From NCBI GenBank assembly GCA_018881555.1, contig JACAXG010000013.1, positions 8,656,191 to 8,720,190 on the forward strand: 64,000 nucleotides of DNA. Direction: 5' to 3'. Below, piece after piece: positions 12,781 to 25,591 of this stretch. Each line of letters starts with the position of its first letter. Position 1 is the stretch's first letter. A program made the position numbers and the translations under genes. A model generated the notes under the pieces. It did not search any database. It saw nothing but the letters and a program-made list of their open reading frames with translations, and was not told the DNA's origin. The stretch is from Amblyornis subalaris. Its lineage: Eukaryota > Chordata > Aves > Passeriformes > Ptilonorhynchidae.

Positions 12781-15700
12781 TCTGAGGAGAGCCTGCACAG
12801 GAAACTGAGAGACTGAAGGGTGTGTGTTAGATCAGAGGAAACACCAGGACCAAGCTCTGTAGAGAGCACCTGTAAGCATTAGGCTGGACAGTGGCAGGGC
12901 TTAATTTTAAAGATTGGTGAGTGTTCCCTGTGTAATGAGCGTACATGAATGTGTGATACTTACCTGCTGCTGTAAATTACACCANGCAACTTAGAAATGT
13001 AAAAGCCACATATGTTTGTGTCTATCAAATTCCCCATGTCTGGCAGAACAGAGCCTCCAGTGGTTTCCCCAATTATTTTAGTGGCAAGAACACAGGAACT
13101 AATTCTGCAGCTTCTGGAGCTGACAAATGTTGCCATTTCTGTTGGCACTGTGGGGNTGAAGGATGCTCAGTATTAGAACAAATTGTCTGCTGAGTAGAAC
13201 GATGCCCAAGCATATGTATAGTCACATTAAGCATGAAGAGCCAGGTCTGCAGTAGATAGAAATAAGCAAAGCTCTGCTGAATTAATGGACTAACTACCTT
13301 TGATTTTTACTAGCTGAGGATCTAGCCCAAGCACTTAAAACTTTTAATTTGTTTTTATGTTGCTTGCAATCATCCGTTCAACAAATTAGTGTCAAAAGAT
13401 GCTTTTGAAACCATTCAGCCAAGAAATGTTCAAGCAAATTGCTTCTGCTCTGACCATATAATCTTATTAAATGAGATGCNACTCCAGATTTATTCAGACA
13501 GATGACATCACACTGCCATAAAGATGCAAACTTTAAATATCTGGTTTGAATTAAAAGCCTGAAGTTTTCACAAGCCCTGTGTTGTGACTGTCCTGTTTGT
13601 ATTTGTATATATTTATTATAAATACACAATCCTCATCGTTACATTGTGATTCCTAATCACAATGAGGAGCAATAGAATAACGTATACCCTGAGCTTTCCC
13701 AAGTTGCCAGAGTTTGATTGAAAAATCTCTGCATCAATTAGCAGTGGTAGAGGACCCAGCCAACAGCTAAAGAAATATTTCATTACTCACCACTTGACAT
13801 CAATTCTTACGTCCTAGATGAAAAACTGACTCATGGTTATAAAACAGGAATGCCCTTTAGAAATGCTATTTACTTCATCCTCTCTTTTTGCCACTTTCAA
13901 ATTTTTNCTATCCATGGAAGATGACAGGCACTCCAAAATTGGCAGGAGTGTTAAGTTGCTCTCCTCAAATCCTTCAGGAACACAAAGTGGTCGGCTGTAA
14001 TTACTCGTNTAGCAAATCACCTATTAATTTCCCATTATGTTGGTTTTTTCCTNTTACTGGAATCCAAGAAATTTGTTTTTTTTTTCTTATGACTTGGTCA
14101 AAACCCACTAAAAATCAGTAGCTGTGCCTCTGTTGCTCTTTAGAAGCAACTTGTACCCCCAAGATCTTGGTTGTCTGGCTATCCCAGTTACATCCAGATG
14201 ATATGATANATAAATAAATATTTGTATGTGTATGCTCTGTATAGAATTGGATGTTCAGAAACATGCTGGCTGTATTTCAGGACATTCCTCTGAAGATTGA
14301 GGTACAGCTTTTACATCAAAAACACNTGTTNTGTTGGATCACAAGTTGGAATATTTCCCATTATTTATTATACTGATTTTAACAATTACTCAGTCTTCAA
14401 CCAAAGTTTTGTGTCTCTGTCCATCTCAGCTGCCTTATTTTCATAAAAAGTTTTATTATCTCTGGCTTTTCAGNGCATATGTTTTCAGTGAATCGCACTC
14501 TGTTACACAGGGAAGGCTATCTGGGTCAAAATANTAATCTGGTGTTTAGTTACTATGTTTCTAAGCTTGAGAAACCACAGCTTCTCAGCTTTTTTTGTGC
14601 TTCATCCTGCTTGANCAGCCTAGCCCTAGCTGGGAAGGGGCAAAGTTGTTTGCTCCCACACACCTATTAGGAGCGGTGTTTAATTATAACTTGGCATATT
14701 TTGTGGTTTTAAGTGGCAGGAATTAAATCAGGGAGTAAAACCATGTGGAGGGGGAAGAGCATCAAATAATCAACACATTAGCTAGNATTAGGCACAGTAG
14801 TAAATTAAACAGGAATGTGAATGCTTCTGGGTGGTCTGGCTACTGCTGTTGGTATTGTGCATGTGGCTGGGATGAGGAGCAGGGAATTGTAGCTTGGCCA
14901 GGGAGTTTCTGAGCAGTTCCTGCACCAAACAGGGCTGGTCTGGTGGTCACATTTGACTAACAAATGACTGTCCACTGAGGTGGATTACTTCTGAAAATGT
15001 GACTGCAGCAATGAGTTAGCCAAGCTTTGCCATAGGCATAGGAAACCCATTGCATGCCCAGCTCTCTGAATGGTGGAAGCAGAGTGGTTTTGCAGAGTTA
15101 AGGTTCTTGTAAATGGATCCANCAGTTTCTGTAGTTAAGTACTTTGGGGCAGGAGGAGGAATGACTTCTCTTCATGGGAGAATGGGCATGGCTGTTTAGT
15201 AAGTAAATATAATAGNGTGTGGCTTTGCTAGAGCAGCAGATTGATGGACCTGGAGGAGCTGAAGTGAAAACTTCTTGAGTGGTAGGAAATCAGGAAGCTG
15301 TTTCCAGCAGCAGGGCGGATGAAAGAGCTTGTAGGCAAGCTTAGGAAGTGAACAGACTTCAGTTCCCAGTGTGGGAAGAGGGAGAAGATGGAGGTGAGCC
15401 AGAAAACTCAGACCNTGTGAGGATTTACAGGGAGATGCAAAATAATGCCTGTATGTATTCCATACCACCACACAGCATAAATAAGTATCCCCAATACAGA
15501 ATGCTGAGGTTGGATGTGCCTGAAGGCATCTCTNTTTTTCCATCTGAGAGCAGAACAANTTGTGCTGATTTGGCAGCTGAAAAAACTGCTTGTGCTCTTG
15601 NCTTCTGTCATCCCTCGACTCCACAAGCTTCTCTATTTTTCCAGCTAAACTGGGCAGTCTTTTGGAAGATGCCACTTTGTCCTACAAACCTTGTTTTGAC

Positions 15701-16739
15701 TGCATCTTCAGCCCTTCCAAAGAACTTTTTTCCAGCTGACCCAGAACAGTAAAGCAGGATTGGCTTGCACTGCTCTTCTAAAATAACCTGTCTTTAAAAA
15801 TAANAGGAGATATTTTCAGACAAATGGACTCTTCTTAAGTATCCTTAGCAGCAGCCAGGTTGAAATACACAGTGAGGTTTGAAGTCATGTTGGATTTGGC
15901 TTTTTTGGTTGTTTTCAGTGGTGCATTGTTTTTTCTGTGAAATACTACTTTTGTGTCCAGCCACATAACTCTGGTGAAATGCTCTTGTTAGAGAGCATTG
16001 CATNATGTGGAAGCCCCTTTTATATGGAGGAGGCATGTGATGCTTGCACATGATATTGAAAGGTGCAAATGCACTGTAAACNCAGAGTTTTCAGACCAGC
16101 TATAACATAAACTCATTTGTAAGGGCTGGATAAAAAACTGGCAGCAGATGTTTCTGATACTGGCAGTATAATGTNATATGCAAACACTCTCCAACAAATC
16201 AGTTTATCCAGCATGTCTCAGAAATTAGAAAAAGAAGTAAACTCAGACTTTGAGACAAAAGACCCCAGGCCCAGGATGACTTATGGGTTCAGTCAGGTTT
16301 TTGAGTCGTGATTTTTGAGCATGCTCCTAGTCTACTTAATGTGTAAGAGCATGGTGTATTTTCAATTTCAGACTTATTAGGTTTCAATGTGCCATTTCTT
16401 CCTGAACTGAGCTTTAACTATAAGGCAGAGCAATTAGGTTAATATTTTCAGAGCTTCAACTCACTGCTCAAATATGAGATAAAAATAAGAGAGAAATAAC
16501 CCTCTTTGTGCCCTCTTAGTTCAGGCACTCGCTCCCTGGTGGTCACGGCCTCTGCCTGTGGAAGATGCAGGTATCAAGCCTGTGGTTGGGGCTGGTGGTT
16601 TATGACAGGGAGGCTCTAAGAGGCCTCTGGTGTCTTGTCCTGGAGGTGGGCAGGGGCTGAGGCCATCAGCAATCCTTGCAGTGCTTAACTGTGGCTCTGT
16701 TGTGTTCTTTCATCACATCCAGCTCTCACCAAGCTCTGC
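12781..16739. other. Gene-free stretch
   Basis: AT-rich, with a compact inverted repeat at 13631-13667 and many isolated Ns. Open frames of 134 and 159 codons on opposite strands near 15200-15750 overlap each other and carry several ambiguous codons, so neither is accepted as a gene. Confidence 0.45.
13631..13667. repeat. Compact hairpin, 9-bp arms with outer extension
   Basis: ATTGTGATT (13643-13651) and AATCACAAT (13655-13663) are exact reverse complements around the trinucleotide CCT. CCTC at 13631-13634 pairs with GAGG at 13664-13667 if eight bases are bulged on the left arm. Confidence 0.85.
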
Positions 16740-16959
16740 AGGATCACAGAATCCCAGAATGGTTTGGATTGAAAGGGACTTTTACAGCTCATCTCATTCC
16801 AATCCCCTGCCCTGGGCAGGAACACCTTCCACTAGAACTAGTTGCTCCAAGCCCCATCCAACCTGANCTTGAACACTTCTGGGGATGGAGCATCCACAGC
16901 TTCTCTGGGCAACCTGTGCCAGGGCCTGAGCACCCTCACAGGGAAGAATTTCTTCCTAG
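16740..16959 (-). mobile_element. CR1 LINE 3'-end fragment
   Basis: The + strand begins 'ggatcacagaatcccagaat' and continues through 'ggaacaccttccactagaac', 'ggagcatccacagcttctct' and 'cctcacagggaagaatttct'. About 220 bp of antisense CR1 tail. Confidence 0.94.
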
Positions 16960-19900
16960 CAAGATGTGAAGAATGAACCATTCAGGTGTTTGGTGNCATA
17001 GCCATGCCCCTGGCTGCTGCCATAACAAGTACTCTGCTTAAATTAGTGGTTTTCAGGGGCCCCTGCTTTATTTGTAAATGGTTCTTTTGGACTTTACATT
17101 TCTAAGCAAGATTTCATTTCAGTAATTAGTGTGTGTCAGTATATCTTTTAATAAGAACTTAGGAGCCTGTGAAATGGTCCAGTTGTTCTTGGTGCTTGGG
17201 AAAGAAAAATCTGCTCTGTGTAAGGTAATGTAATTACTTTTCTAAAGGAGTTTTTATTATGCACCTAACTGCACATTTACTGTACTTGATAGACCCAAAT
17301 AAAACCACAACAGAATGAATAAGCCATTTTGGTCCATTGGGTAAATAAAACAGCTAAAGCATTTATAAATATGTATTTAGTCAGCAGAGCTGATTGGCCA
17401 CTCCGCAACTGCTCCAGTGNCTCAGTAATCCAAGTTTAATAGCCTTCCATAAATATTTCCTTGTTTGTCATGAGGCAGGAGTTATTTATCCATGCCATGC
17501 TGCTTGCTTGTGTTTGATGAGATCTTTTGAAGAATATTAGACAAGTTTGTTGTTTTGCATCTAACAATGGGCACTGTGTGTTTATGAAGTAGCATGAGAG
17601 TGAGCCTCATATTTTGTCCCCANCTCCTCCTCATTATTATCCTTGCCTCTCTCTTGCAGGTGATAATGTCTTTTTGGTCATTCTTTCTATTCTTTCAGTT
17701 TTGGTAAGGCTAAGATGTGCCTTCTTTCTGCTGAACTTCTAAGTTCTGTCTGATAGTGTCCCCAGTGATGTGATTCAGCCCCCCAGTCGTTAGGGCTGAA
17801 TATCAGCTCAGCTGATTTTTCTATTTGAGTTTAAAACTATTTGACATATATCAAGAAACTCATCCAGNAACATGTTTTGCCAGGATGAAATTAGCATGTG
17901 TGAAAAGTTATTGTGGACCTATAGACTTCAAAGCTGGTTCCTTCCAAAGGCATAAGTTGGATTCTGGCTTTTAAATTTGTTCGGCACAGGNGACCAGCTC
18001 TGTTGAGGTTATCAATGTGTCCGTTCCTGGAGTTTNTGTGCACAGTAGTTGTTGCAAAGACTGAAATCTATCTGGTGCAGCCAGCAGATAATAGCATCAA
18101 GTTATGCTCTAGCTTGGAAAATAAAAAATACAAGAAAAAAGTGTTGTGTTTTCCATCTGCAGATTTGGAAGTTTTTCAAAATGTCACTCCTTACAAGATT
18201 TCAATTTAGTTTCTCATTGCAGCTGCAAAGCAGGTGACAGNGGCATGCAGTGCCCCTGTTTCTGGTTGTTTTGCTTTTCCCATTGAAATTCTATGATGTG
18301 AATTGCCTGTAATAGGATCTTTTTTCTTTTCATATCTGAATGCTTTGAAGAATAACTTTTCTCTCAGTTATTTAAGTTAGGTTTTTTTATTATCTTAGTT
18401 TTTATTCCATAGAATTATTCCTTCTTTACCCGTACTTGTTTTTCAAAAATTATTAGTTTTCCCTGTATTATATAATAGTCATATTTAGCTTTGAACTCCT
18501 ATTGCCTGTTAAATACAGAAGTTCATCAGCTGCTTTTAACAGAATCAACATTGTGGCAACTCTTATTCCCTGGGAAATAGAATCAGTGAAGCCAGAAATT
18601 GGAAGCAGCCCGATGCAGCTTCTCTGCTGTTATCAACACGTCCAACTCTGTTGGCACCCGTGTCAGTGAGGGATGATCCATTGCCAGAGACATTTCTACG
18701 GGAAAACACCAGTTTTTGGGAAGAGAAGGGTGGCTGTGGTTTGAGCAGATGTNCCAGCCTGTGAGGTGCCTTTGTGTGCACCCTGAGATGCTGACGGGAC
18801 TTCCCTGGTGTGCAGGAGTTGGGATCCAGGCTCCTTCTGAACACTGTTCATCGATGAAATAACTGTGTGACCCACAGAAAATTCTGATAAATGAAGAAGT
18901 ATGTTCTCCTAACTTGGATATAATGCTTCAAACAGTGACCCTCAGCAGCAGACAGAAACTGAGTTCATGGATGAGCCCAGGAGCGTGTCTGACGGGGGCT
19001 CGCGGTCTCGCTGCTCAGGGTGGCAGGATTAGTGTGCCTGATCCTGATTTTGGAATGAGCAGCTGGAGTTATAGAAAAACTTGGAGGGAAGGCTATAGGA
19101 TATAGGACTGTCACAGCTTCCAGTGGGCTGGTGGTCTCACAGCCAGTAAGGAGCAACTCCTTACTGTAAGGCAGAGCATGGGGAATAAGTCAAAGCCCTT
19201 ACAAGTACATTAAATTATCCTGGAAGCCCTGACTGCTCCTCAGTACTACAAGGTGTCCTAATTAGGGGGATGTCTTTATATGAAGGTAGCAGTAAAGGAG
19301 CAGACAGCAGAAAGCCTCTTTTTTCCTTTTGGAAATATAATAAATGCTTCCTTCATGGGGAGGTTTGCATTTGAATGACACCTCTAAATATATTCCAGAT
19401 GGGTCAGCTGGGTCAGAGGCAGTGCTAAGTGATCATTTTCAGTGAGTCACAGACTTTGTATTATCACTGGATCATCCTAACATGTCCTGGGAAGTGTGGA
19501 GATGCTGGTGAAGTAATTGGGCTCTGAGTGAACTTCAGAAAGATTTCTGTTTGACTGTGAGACAATGCTGAGAATGACTCCCCCTTTTAATGTTCGCCCA
19601 ATATAAATAACATCACCAGAACAAATCCTGCCTGATCTGTGTGTCAGGCATTGCAATTCCCTCTTCAAAGGAAGCGTGTTCATCAGGTCTTGTTTATTAC
19701 AGCCGAGCTGTGTTCCCTCTGATTAGATGATCCCATCATNGTTCAGGCATCTTTAACTGAGCACCCTCTAGTATTCTAAAACAGAAATAATAATTACAGC
19801 CCTCTGTCTTTCCTTTCACCCCTCTGCCTTTCCAGCAGGCAGAAGCTCTGATGTGATTATTTCGCAGGATGCTGTTTGCTCACTGGAGGGTGAGAGGCTG

Positions 19901-20601
19901 GTCTTGTCGAGAGAACGGCGCTGCTGCCCTCGCTGAATGCCTCTGCACAAACATGGATTTTTCTGTTTGGGAAACCCGTGGGATTATTTTCAGTTTCAAA
20001 TGTCACAGCAGTTAATATTTGGAATTACATAATCNAAACATATTATATTTTATTCATTTAAGGACAGGAACACGATGAAAATCATTAAAAGTATCCAACT
20101 TATTTTCNTTTGATTCAAAGAGCTGATTTTGACTCAGTCCTCTACCAGTGGAGTTTCCNTTTCACCTTCCTCATTTTGTAGCAATAATTTTCAGATTTTC
20201 CTTAAACCAAACCTGTCCTTCATTCTTTCAGTGTATTCCCAGGGGACCAGGAGGGTTTCTATCAAAACAGCAGAACAATTCCTTCCAGGAAGCCAACTGG
20301 AAGCAGGGAGGGGCGCGCGGCTCGGTGCGCGCGTGCCCCCGTTGCTGATGCGCTGATCAGCACACGGCTGGTGTGAGCAGGGCTCTCCAGAGAGAGCCAG
20401 CTCCAGCGGGAGAGCCATTAATATCCAGCNGTTCTGTCAGCAGGAGCTAAGCATAGTGCACTTATTTAATTTAGACATTAAATCTTTTTCTTAGCACAAA
20501 CAAACAGTCCTTTGCTGGCTTAAAATTCTCCTCGGCAGCCGTGCGGACGGAGCTTTTGTCTGCAAATCTGCTCTTTTGGGAAGGGCTAGGAGGGGGAGGT
20601 G
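16960..20601. other. Gene-free stretch ending in a CpG-rich pocket
   Basis: Mostly AT-rich. A small cluster of CpGs lies at 20313-20366. No exon, RNA gene or mobile element recognised. Confidence 0.45.
20311..20370. other. CpG-dense pocket
   Basis: About ten CpG dinucleotides in 55 bases (GGGCGCGCGG, GTGCGCGCGTG and neighbours), followed by the 10-bp palindrome GCTGATCAGC at 20352-20361. The surroundings are AT-rich. It is too short for a formal CpG island and no transcription start is evident. Confidence 0.7.
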
Positions 20602-20682
20602 ATCACAGACATATAGGATTGTTAAGGTTAGGAAAAAACCTCTAGGATCATCGAATCCAGGCATTAACCCAGCACTACTGTG
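20602..20682 (-). mobile_element. CR1 LINE 3'-end fragment (second tail type)
   Basis: The + strand has 'aggattgttaaggttaggaa' and 'cctctaggatcatcgaatcc', then 'attaacccagcac'. This matches the alternative CR1 tail whose sense end reads 'gatgatcttagaggtc'. The right boundary is uncertain. Confidence 0.8.
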
Positions 20683-22108
20683 TTCCTGGGAGTTCTCTCC
20701 AGCCCTGTGCTGACCCNTGCTGGCTGGTCACTGCTGGGGTGAGGGCTCTGGTGTCTTTGGTGTCTCCAAGGGCTTTAGGTCATTAAGTGGTTAAAGGTGG
20801 TTGGTCAGAACTGAGTTTGCAATTGAAATAAACAGGCAAAAACTCGACCCCAAACTAGAAGTTTTTAGTTCACTAGATGTAAAGAGGCACCCTCTAGCTT
20901 TACTTACAGCTAAAGTCCATATGAGCAGGAANAAGATGAGCTAATAATTCTTAAAACTGAGACTCGTGCTGGCTTAAATACAACAAAGTTCTCTTTTTTT
21001 CTTAATTTCTGGTGAGAAGNGATGAGTTCAGAGTTTGTCTCTTCATGAACAGAGATGAAGTTAAGTGTTGTCTAGATCTGCAGTGAAACAAATTCCTCAC
21101 TATTTGATGCTACACATGCTGCAGTAAAAATAAATGTTATTTCCCACAAATACCACCTATGCTAGTATTTCTTTTTAATTACTGGAAAGTTTGCTAGTGC
21201 TACCCCTGTTTTCCTACAGGCAATGTCCTATGACAAAAGAAGATCTGAGGTTTCCAGGAATATACCCATGAGCTATAGGGAAAGTTTTCTAAAGCCAAAG
21301 GGTTTGGTTTTGTTTAGCAAGATTGTTAGTCCTTGAGAGAACACACAAACTTTCTTTTTTAAGGTCAGATAAAAATCTGTTTTCTGTGTTGGTTATTTAT
21401 CAGGCACTGGAATATGAAGGTCAAGGTTTGTAGGAAGAAGAAATNCCTTTTACTAGACTAACTGAGAGAGGAGGAAATTGGGGAAGATGTTGAGCACAGG
21501 AACTGTTCATCAGGTCTAGAACGTTAATGGCAACTGTCAGATAGTGAATTCACTCCCTTTATACTTGAACAGAATTTTCTAGTTTTAAAGTTAGTGTAAA
21601 CACAGTCTTTTTACTTGCTATCAGAATCTAATGATGTGTGTTTGCCAGCTATTAGGATAAAAATGGCTTTCAGGTCTCTGTTCTTATCGCCTTTGTCTGG
21701 TTTTTGGTGGTTTTTTTATTTTTTTTTTTATCTTTCCTTTTTGGATGAAAAAATAAAGATAACTTTGGAGAATGTTTCCCGTGATGCCAACTGACTGTAG
21801 GACTTAGATAAGAGTGTGATCTGGCAGCAAAAGCTTTGGGGGTACACTGTAATGGGGGTGACGTGGAGTCTGAGAAGGGCATATTTCCTTTCTACTTTAT
21901 TTACTTTATAGTTTACAATTTAGACTCTATATTTTGTAATTTTCTTGTTGCTGGTGGCATGGATGGGATGACCCTGCTGTGAGTGTCCCCTAAGGTCAAG
22001 CTAGAAGTTCATTCTGTCCTCTCAAGAGTGGGGCCAGGATACACATCTGTGTAGGGGTAATGGGTGCCATAAGGAGTGCTGCTGACTTCATGCTGTCACA
22101 TGAAATGG
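20683..22108. other. Gene-free AT-rich stretch
   Basis: Contains a T-rich run at about 21711-21729. No gene or mobile element recognised. Confidence 0.45.
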
Positions 22109-22332
22109 TTTAGATTGGATATTAGGAAAAATTTCTTCACTGAAAGGGTTGTCACGCNCTGGCAGAGGCTGCCCAGGGCAGTGGTNGAGCCCACATCCCT
22201 GGAGAGTTTTAAAAGACATNTAGATGTGGCGTTTGGGAACGTGGTTAGTGGTGGGTTTGGCAGTGCTGGGTCAATGGTTGGACTCAATGATCTTAGAGAT
22301 GTTTCCCAAGCTGAACATTTCTGTTTCTATGC
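22109..22332 (+). mobile_element. CR1 LINE 3'-end fragment (second tail type)
   Basis: Sense CR1 with 'agattggatattaggaaaaa', 'aggctgcccagggcagtggt', 'tagatgtggcgtttgggaac' and 'ggactcaatgatcttagaga'. The tail is diverged after about 22300. Apparent protein-like frames across it are repeat-derived. Confidence 0.93.
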
Positions 22333-24146
22333 TTCATGTGTGGATGACAGCGTGGGGATTGCAGCCAAGTGCCCCGTGTGTGGCACAATCTCTGCGTTGG
22401 CTGTCTGGGGTATTATTTGGCCCAGGGTTAGATCTTATCTGCGAGCTGAGTTGTTAGAAATTAGAATTCATGGAGCAGANACTCAGACCAGATGATGTTT
22501 GTCANGGTGTGATGCTGCATTCCCAGATCCCAGCTCTCTGCCTGTGGGTGCAGCCAGGCTGGCCGGACTGCCAGCTGGCACTGAGAGGTGAGGGTTTTAG
22601 CTGCAATTCTCTACTTGTTTCTTGCTCTGACACCTCACTCAGGATTTAATAGGAATTAATTCTAATATAAGTTAAAAAGTAATGGTCAGTTCTTCAGTGA
22701 CNCATTTTTCCCTTAAGATTTCCTTCTTCTGCATCCTGATAGGAAAAAACACATGAAAACAGGGTTCACTGGAGTGCAAACNGCCAAAGCTGGTGTGACT
22801 TCAGAGATAAAATCAGCTGAAAACTAATTATCATAATATTTAACTTTATAATACTATCACAAGTGTCAATATCCTGTAATCTGATAGTCATGACATGCCT
22901 TTTTCCTTACAGAGTGCTTGTGAATCCTTTAGGTACCACTGCCTGCCAGTGGCAGTCTGTCATCGCTGCTGATCCGACTCTATTGACTCTGAGCTCTAAA
23001 TAATTAAAATTGTGTGCTTATATTAGGAAAAAAGGCAAGAAACTTAAGTAGCAGAATATTCTGGAGTGCAGCTTTTAGCATTTCCCTCTGTAATCACTGT
23101 CTCTTAGTTTGCAAGAAAGATGTGACCCTCTGAGTGAGATGGGCTGGTATTAGTGAGATTTGCAGCCCCACAATTACTTGTATAATGGCATAATTATTTG
23201 TCTGAAAAAGTGAGGGTTTTTTACATGTTGAGGAAAAAACTCTTCTCTCTAGGTGGGACTAATGTGGAGCACGTTTTTAGTGTATCACCTGGAGGAGGAA
23301 AATGCACANGAGGGAGCTTCTGCTGCTGTGTCTTGCTGTTGTTTGTATTTTGTTTTTAAGATTAGGAGCACAGGAAGGTGGTTGATCATTGAAGGCTGTG
23401 AGCCAAGACCCCATCCCTGACACATCATGTCTTACTAAAGCTTTTGAGGAAGCAAACCAAAATACCATGAACCAGGCTCTGTTGGTGCCTGAAAGGCTGC
23501 ATCTATTCTGGTACTTCCAGTAGCAGAAGCAAAGAAGAAACTTTGGGAGTGGTTAAAAATACTCCTATTGATTCCNGGAGCTTAGTTAGTCTCAGGGATT
23601 NCTCTNTACGCAAACCTCATTNNGTTGCTATTTTGTGCCTTTGTCATTATTTCAGTGAGGGAAGTGTAAAGGGAAGATAATATCAATTGATCTAAATGCA
23701 AGCTGNGAGTGGAAAAGCAGGCACGGCTTTGGAAAGAGCAACAGGGACATGCTGGCTCNTCTGGGATGCTGGTGCTCCAACGCTTTGTCCTGTATCAGCA
23801 CTGCTTGTGCNGAGTGTATGGATTTACTGGGTTTGTGTGCATTATTTCATCAATAAGTTGCTTTATTTTGGCTAGCCAGGGTATAACCAATAAACCTGTT
23901 GTTTGCTCTTAATGGGTTTGGAGGCCCTAAGATGTATCTTGACTATCATGAGTCTAANACCTGTNNCTGAGGGACTTGGATTCAGAAATAATTTAACTCC
24001 CAGCCACACAACATTTAAAATAACAGGANTTCTTTGTATATTTATGTTGACTATATATATGTTCTCAGATAGATTTCACCATTTTACATTGAATTTTATT
24101 GACTGTTGGGTTTTTACCCTAAAAGCGGCTGTGGTGTCTTAATCAC

Positions 24147-24225
24147 AGCAAGTAACCTTTCTCATGTGTGAAGTGGGGATAACACTGAGTAAACTTAGAA
24201 ACATTGCGTGGGGTGGTGGAAGTAT
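24147..24225 (+). mobile_element. Possible ancient MIR SINE fragment
   Basis: The run 'gcaagtaacctttctcatgt' then 'gtgaagtggggataacac' resembles the MIR core ('...cctcatctgtaaaatggggataata...') with a short internal deletion, followed by a weaker 'gtggggtggtgg' stretch. Diverged; the assignment is from memory of the consensus. Confidence 0.4.
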
Positions 24226-25550
24226 TTTGGTCTCTTTCAAATAAAGCTGNGTGCGTGTGTGCCAACGATGTGCTTTGCTCCCTGCCCAGGTTCAGGTGGT
24301 GACACTTTGTGGATCAGTGACAGATAGAGGCAGGTACAGCGAGCTGCTACGATTACTGATGGGTTGGGAGCCACTGTGATAGTTGGGTCAGAACTTGCCT
24401 GACATTGATGTGTGGNGTTTGACTGTTCCTCAGCAGCATCCCTTGCAATATCTGTAGGACATCTCTCTCTTAGTTGAGTTATTGGGACAGAAGGGTTGGG
24501 CAGGCTGTCACTCAGACTGCTGTCCCCCATGGACGGATATGTAGAAGGAAATGCATAGGGCATGACCATGATTTGCCCATGAGAAGCCTGAAGAGGTTTC
24601 AGGTCCTGTGTGGACCTCTCTGCTTTGTGAGAACATCATCCCCTGCTCCTCTGGTCCTTTACCCAGTAGAGCTCTTTTCTGCGACATGGTTCAGACTGAA
24701 GTGTGCCTGATACAGTCAGATGTTAAATGTGAAATTATATGGAGACATTACATCTTTGGGAACCTAATTAAAATGTCTCTGGGTCCTGCTGTGCTTGCTC
24801 TGCAATGCTGCATGACATGCAGGTGGGCAGGGAAAGGGATTCTTCAAGTCTCTTAAGAAGAGCTTCAAAGCTCTTCTCTGGAAGGAAACTTATTGGCTAA
24901 GGGAAAGTTGATGGGATCCCCTGTGAAAGCAGCAGCAAAATGGAAAGACTGACAGGGACCCTGCTTGCTGCAGGGAGGGAAGCTAGGAAAGAGGTGCAGG
25001 AGGGTGAGGGAGATCCCANTTTCTATCTCACAACAATTAGAAAGGGAGGAGTGAGTGGAACAAAAGGGAAGCAAGTGCTTGGGAAGGCAAAAGCCCCAGG
25101 TCTAGTCTGGTTTACGAACCTAAATCCTGATTGACTTAGTTATTCATGGAGGTGAGGCCAGGAGGTGACTTCAGGAAGCCAGGAGCCTAGGAGATGAATT
25201 TGCTTTCTGCAAAAATTTGCTGGGCAGCTGCTGGTGCTTACTGGTGCTTCCCACTGTTTTTCCTGTGTGCATATTTGGAGCCAGTGGTTTTCCTGTTGAA
25301 GAACTCAAAAGAGAAAAGCTTGACATCCTTAGGTTCACTCCAAAGGGAAACACAGGGCATTTTAGCATGGCATGCCATGACAGATGTTGGCATCCCTTCA
25401 ATGCTGAAAGCTCCAGTCCACAGGGTATTGCTGGCCTCACTTCTGCATGGAAAACTGTCCTTCTGCCCCAAATTTCCCTGGAAGCTGTGGCCTCCTTCCC
25501 CACGACCCTGCAGCATTGCTGTGGGCCAGGCCTGCTGGCAGAGCTGCCTT

Positions 25551-25591
25551 CGCTCCCCGCAGCCCGCGCTGCTCGCTCCGTGTCTCCGGCG
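25551..25591. other. CpG-dense pocket
   Basis: Eight CpGs in about 41 bases, centred on CCCGCGCTGCTCGCTCCG. The flanks are CpG-poor. No promoter motif or exon boundary can be assigned. Confidence 0.6.
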
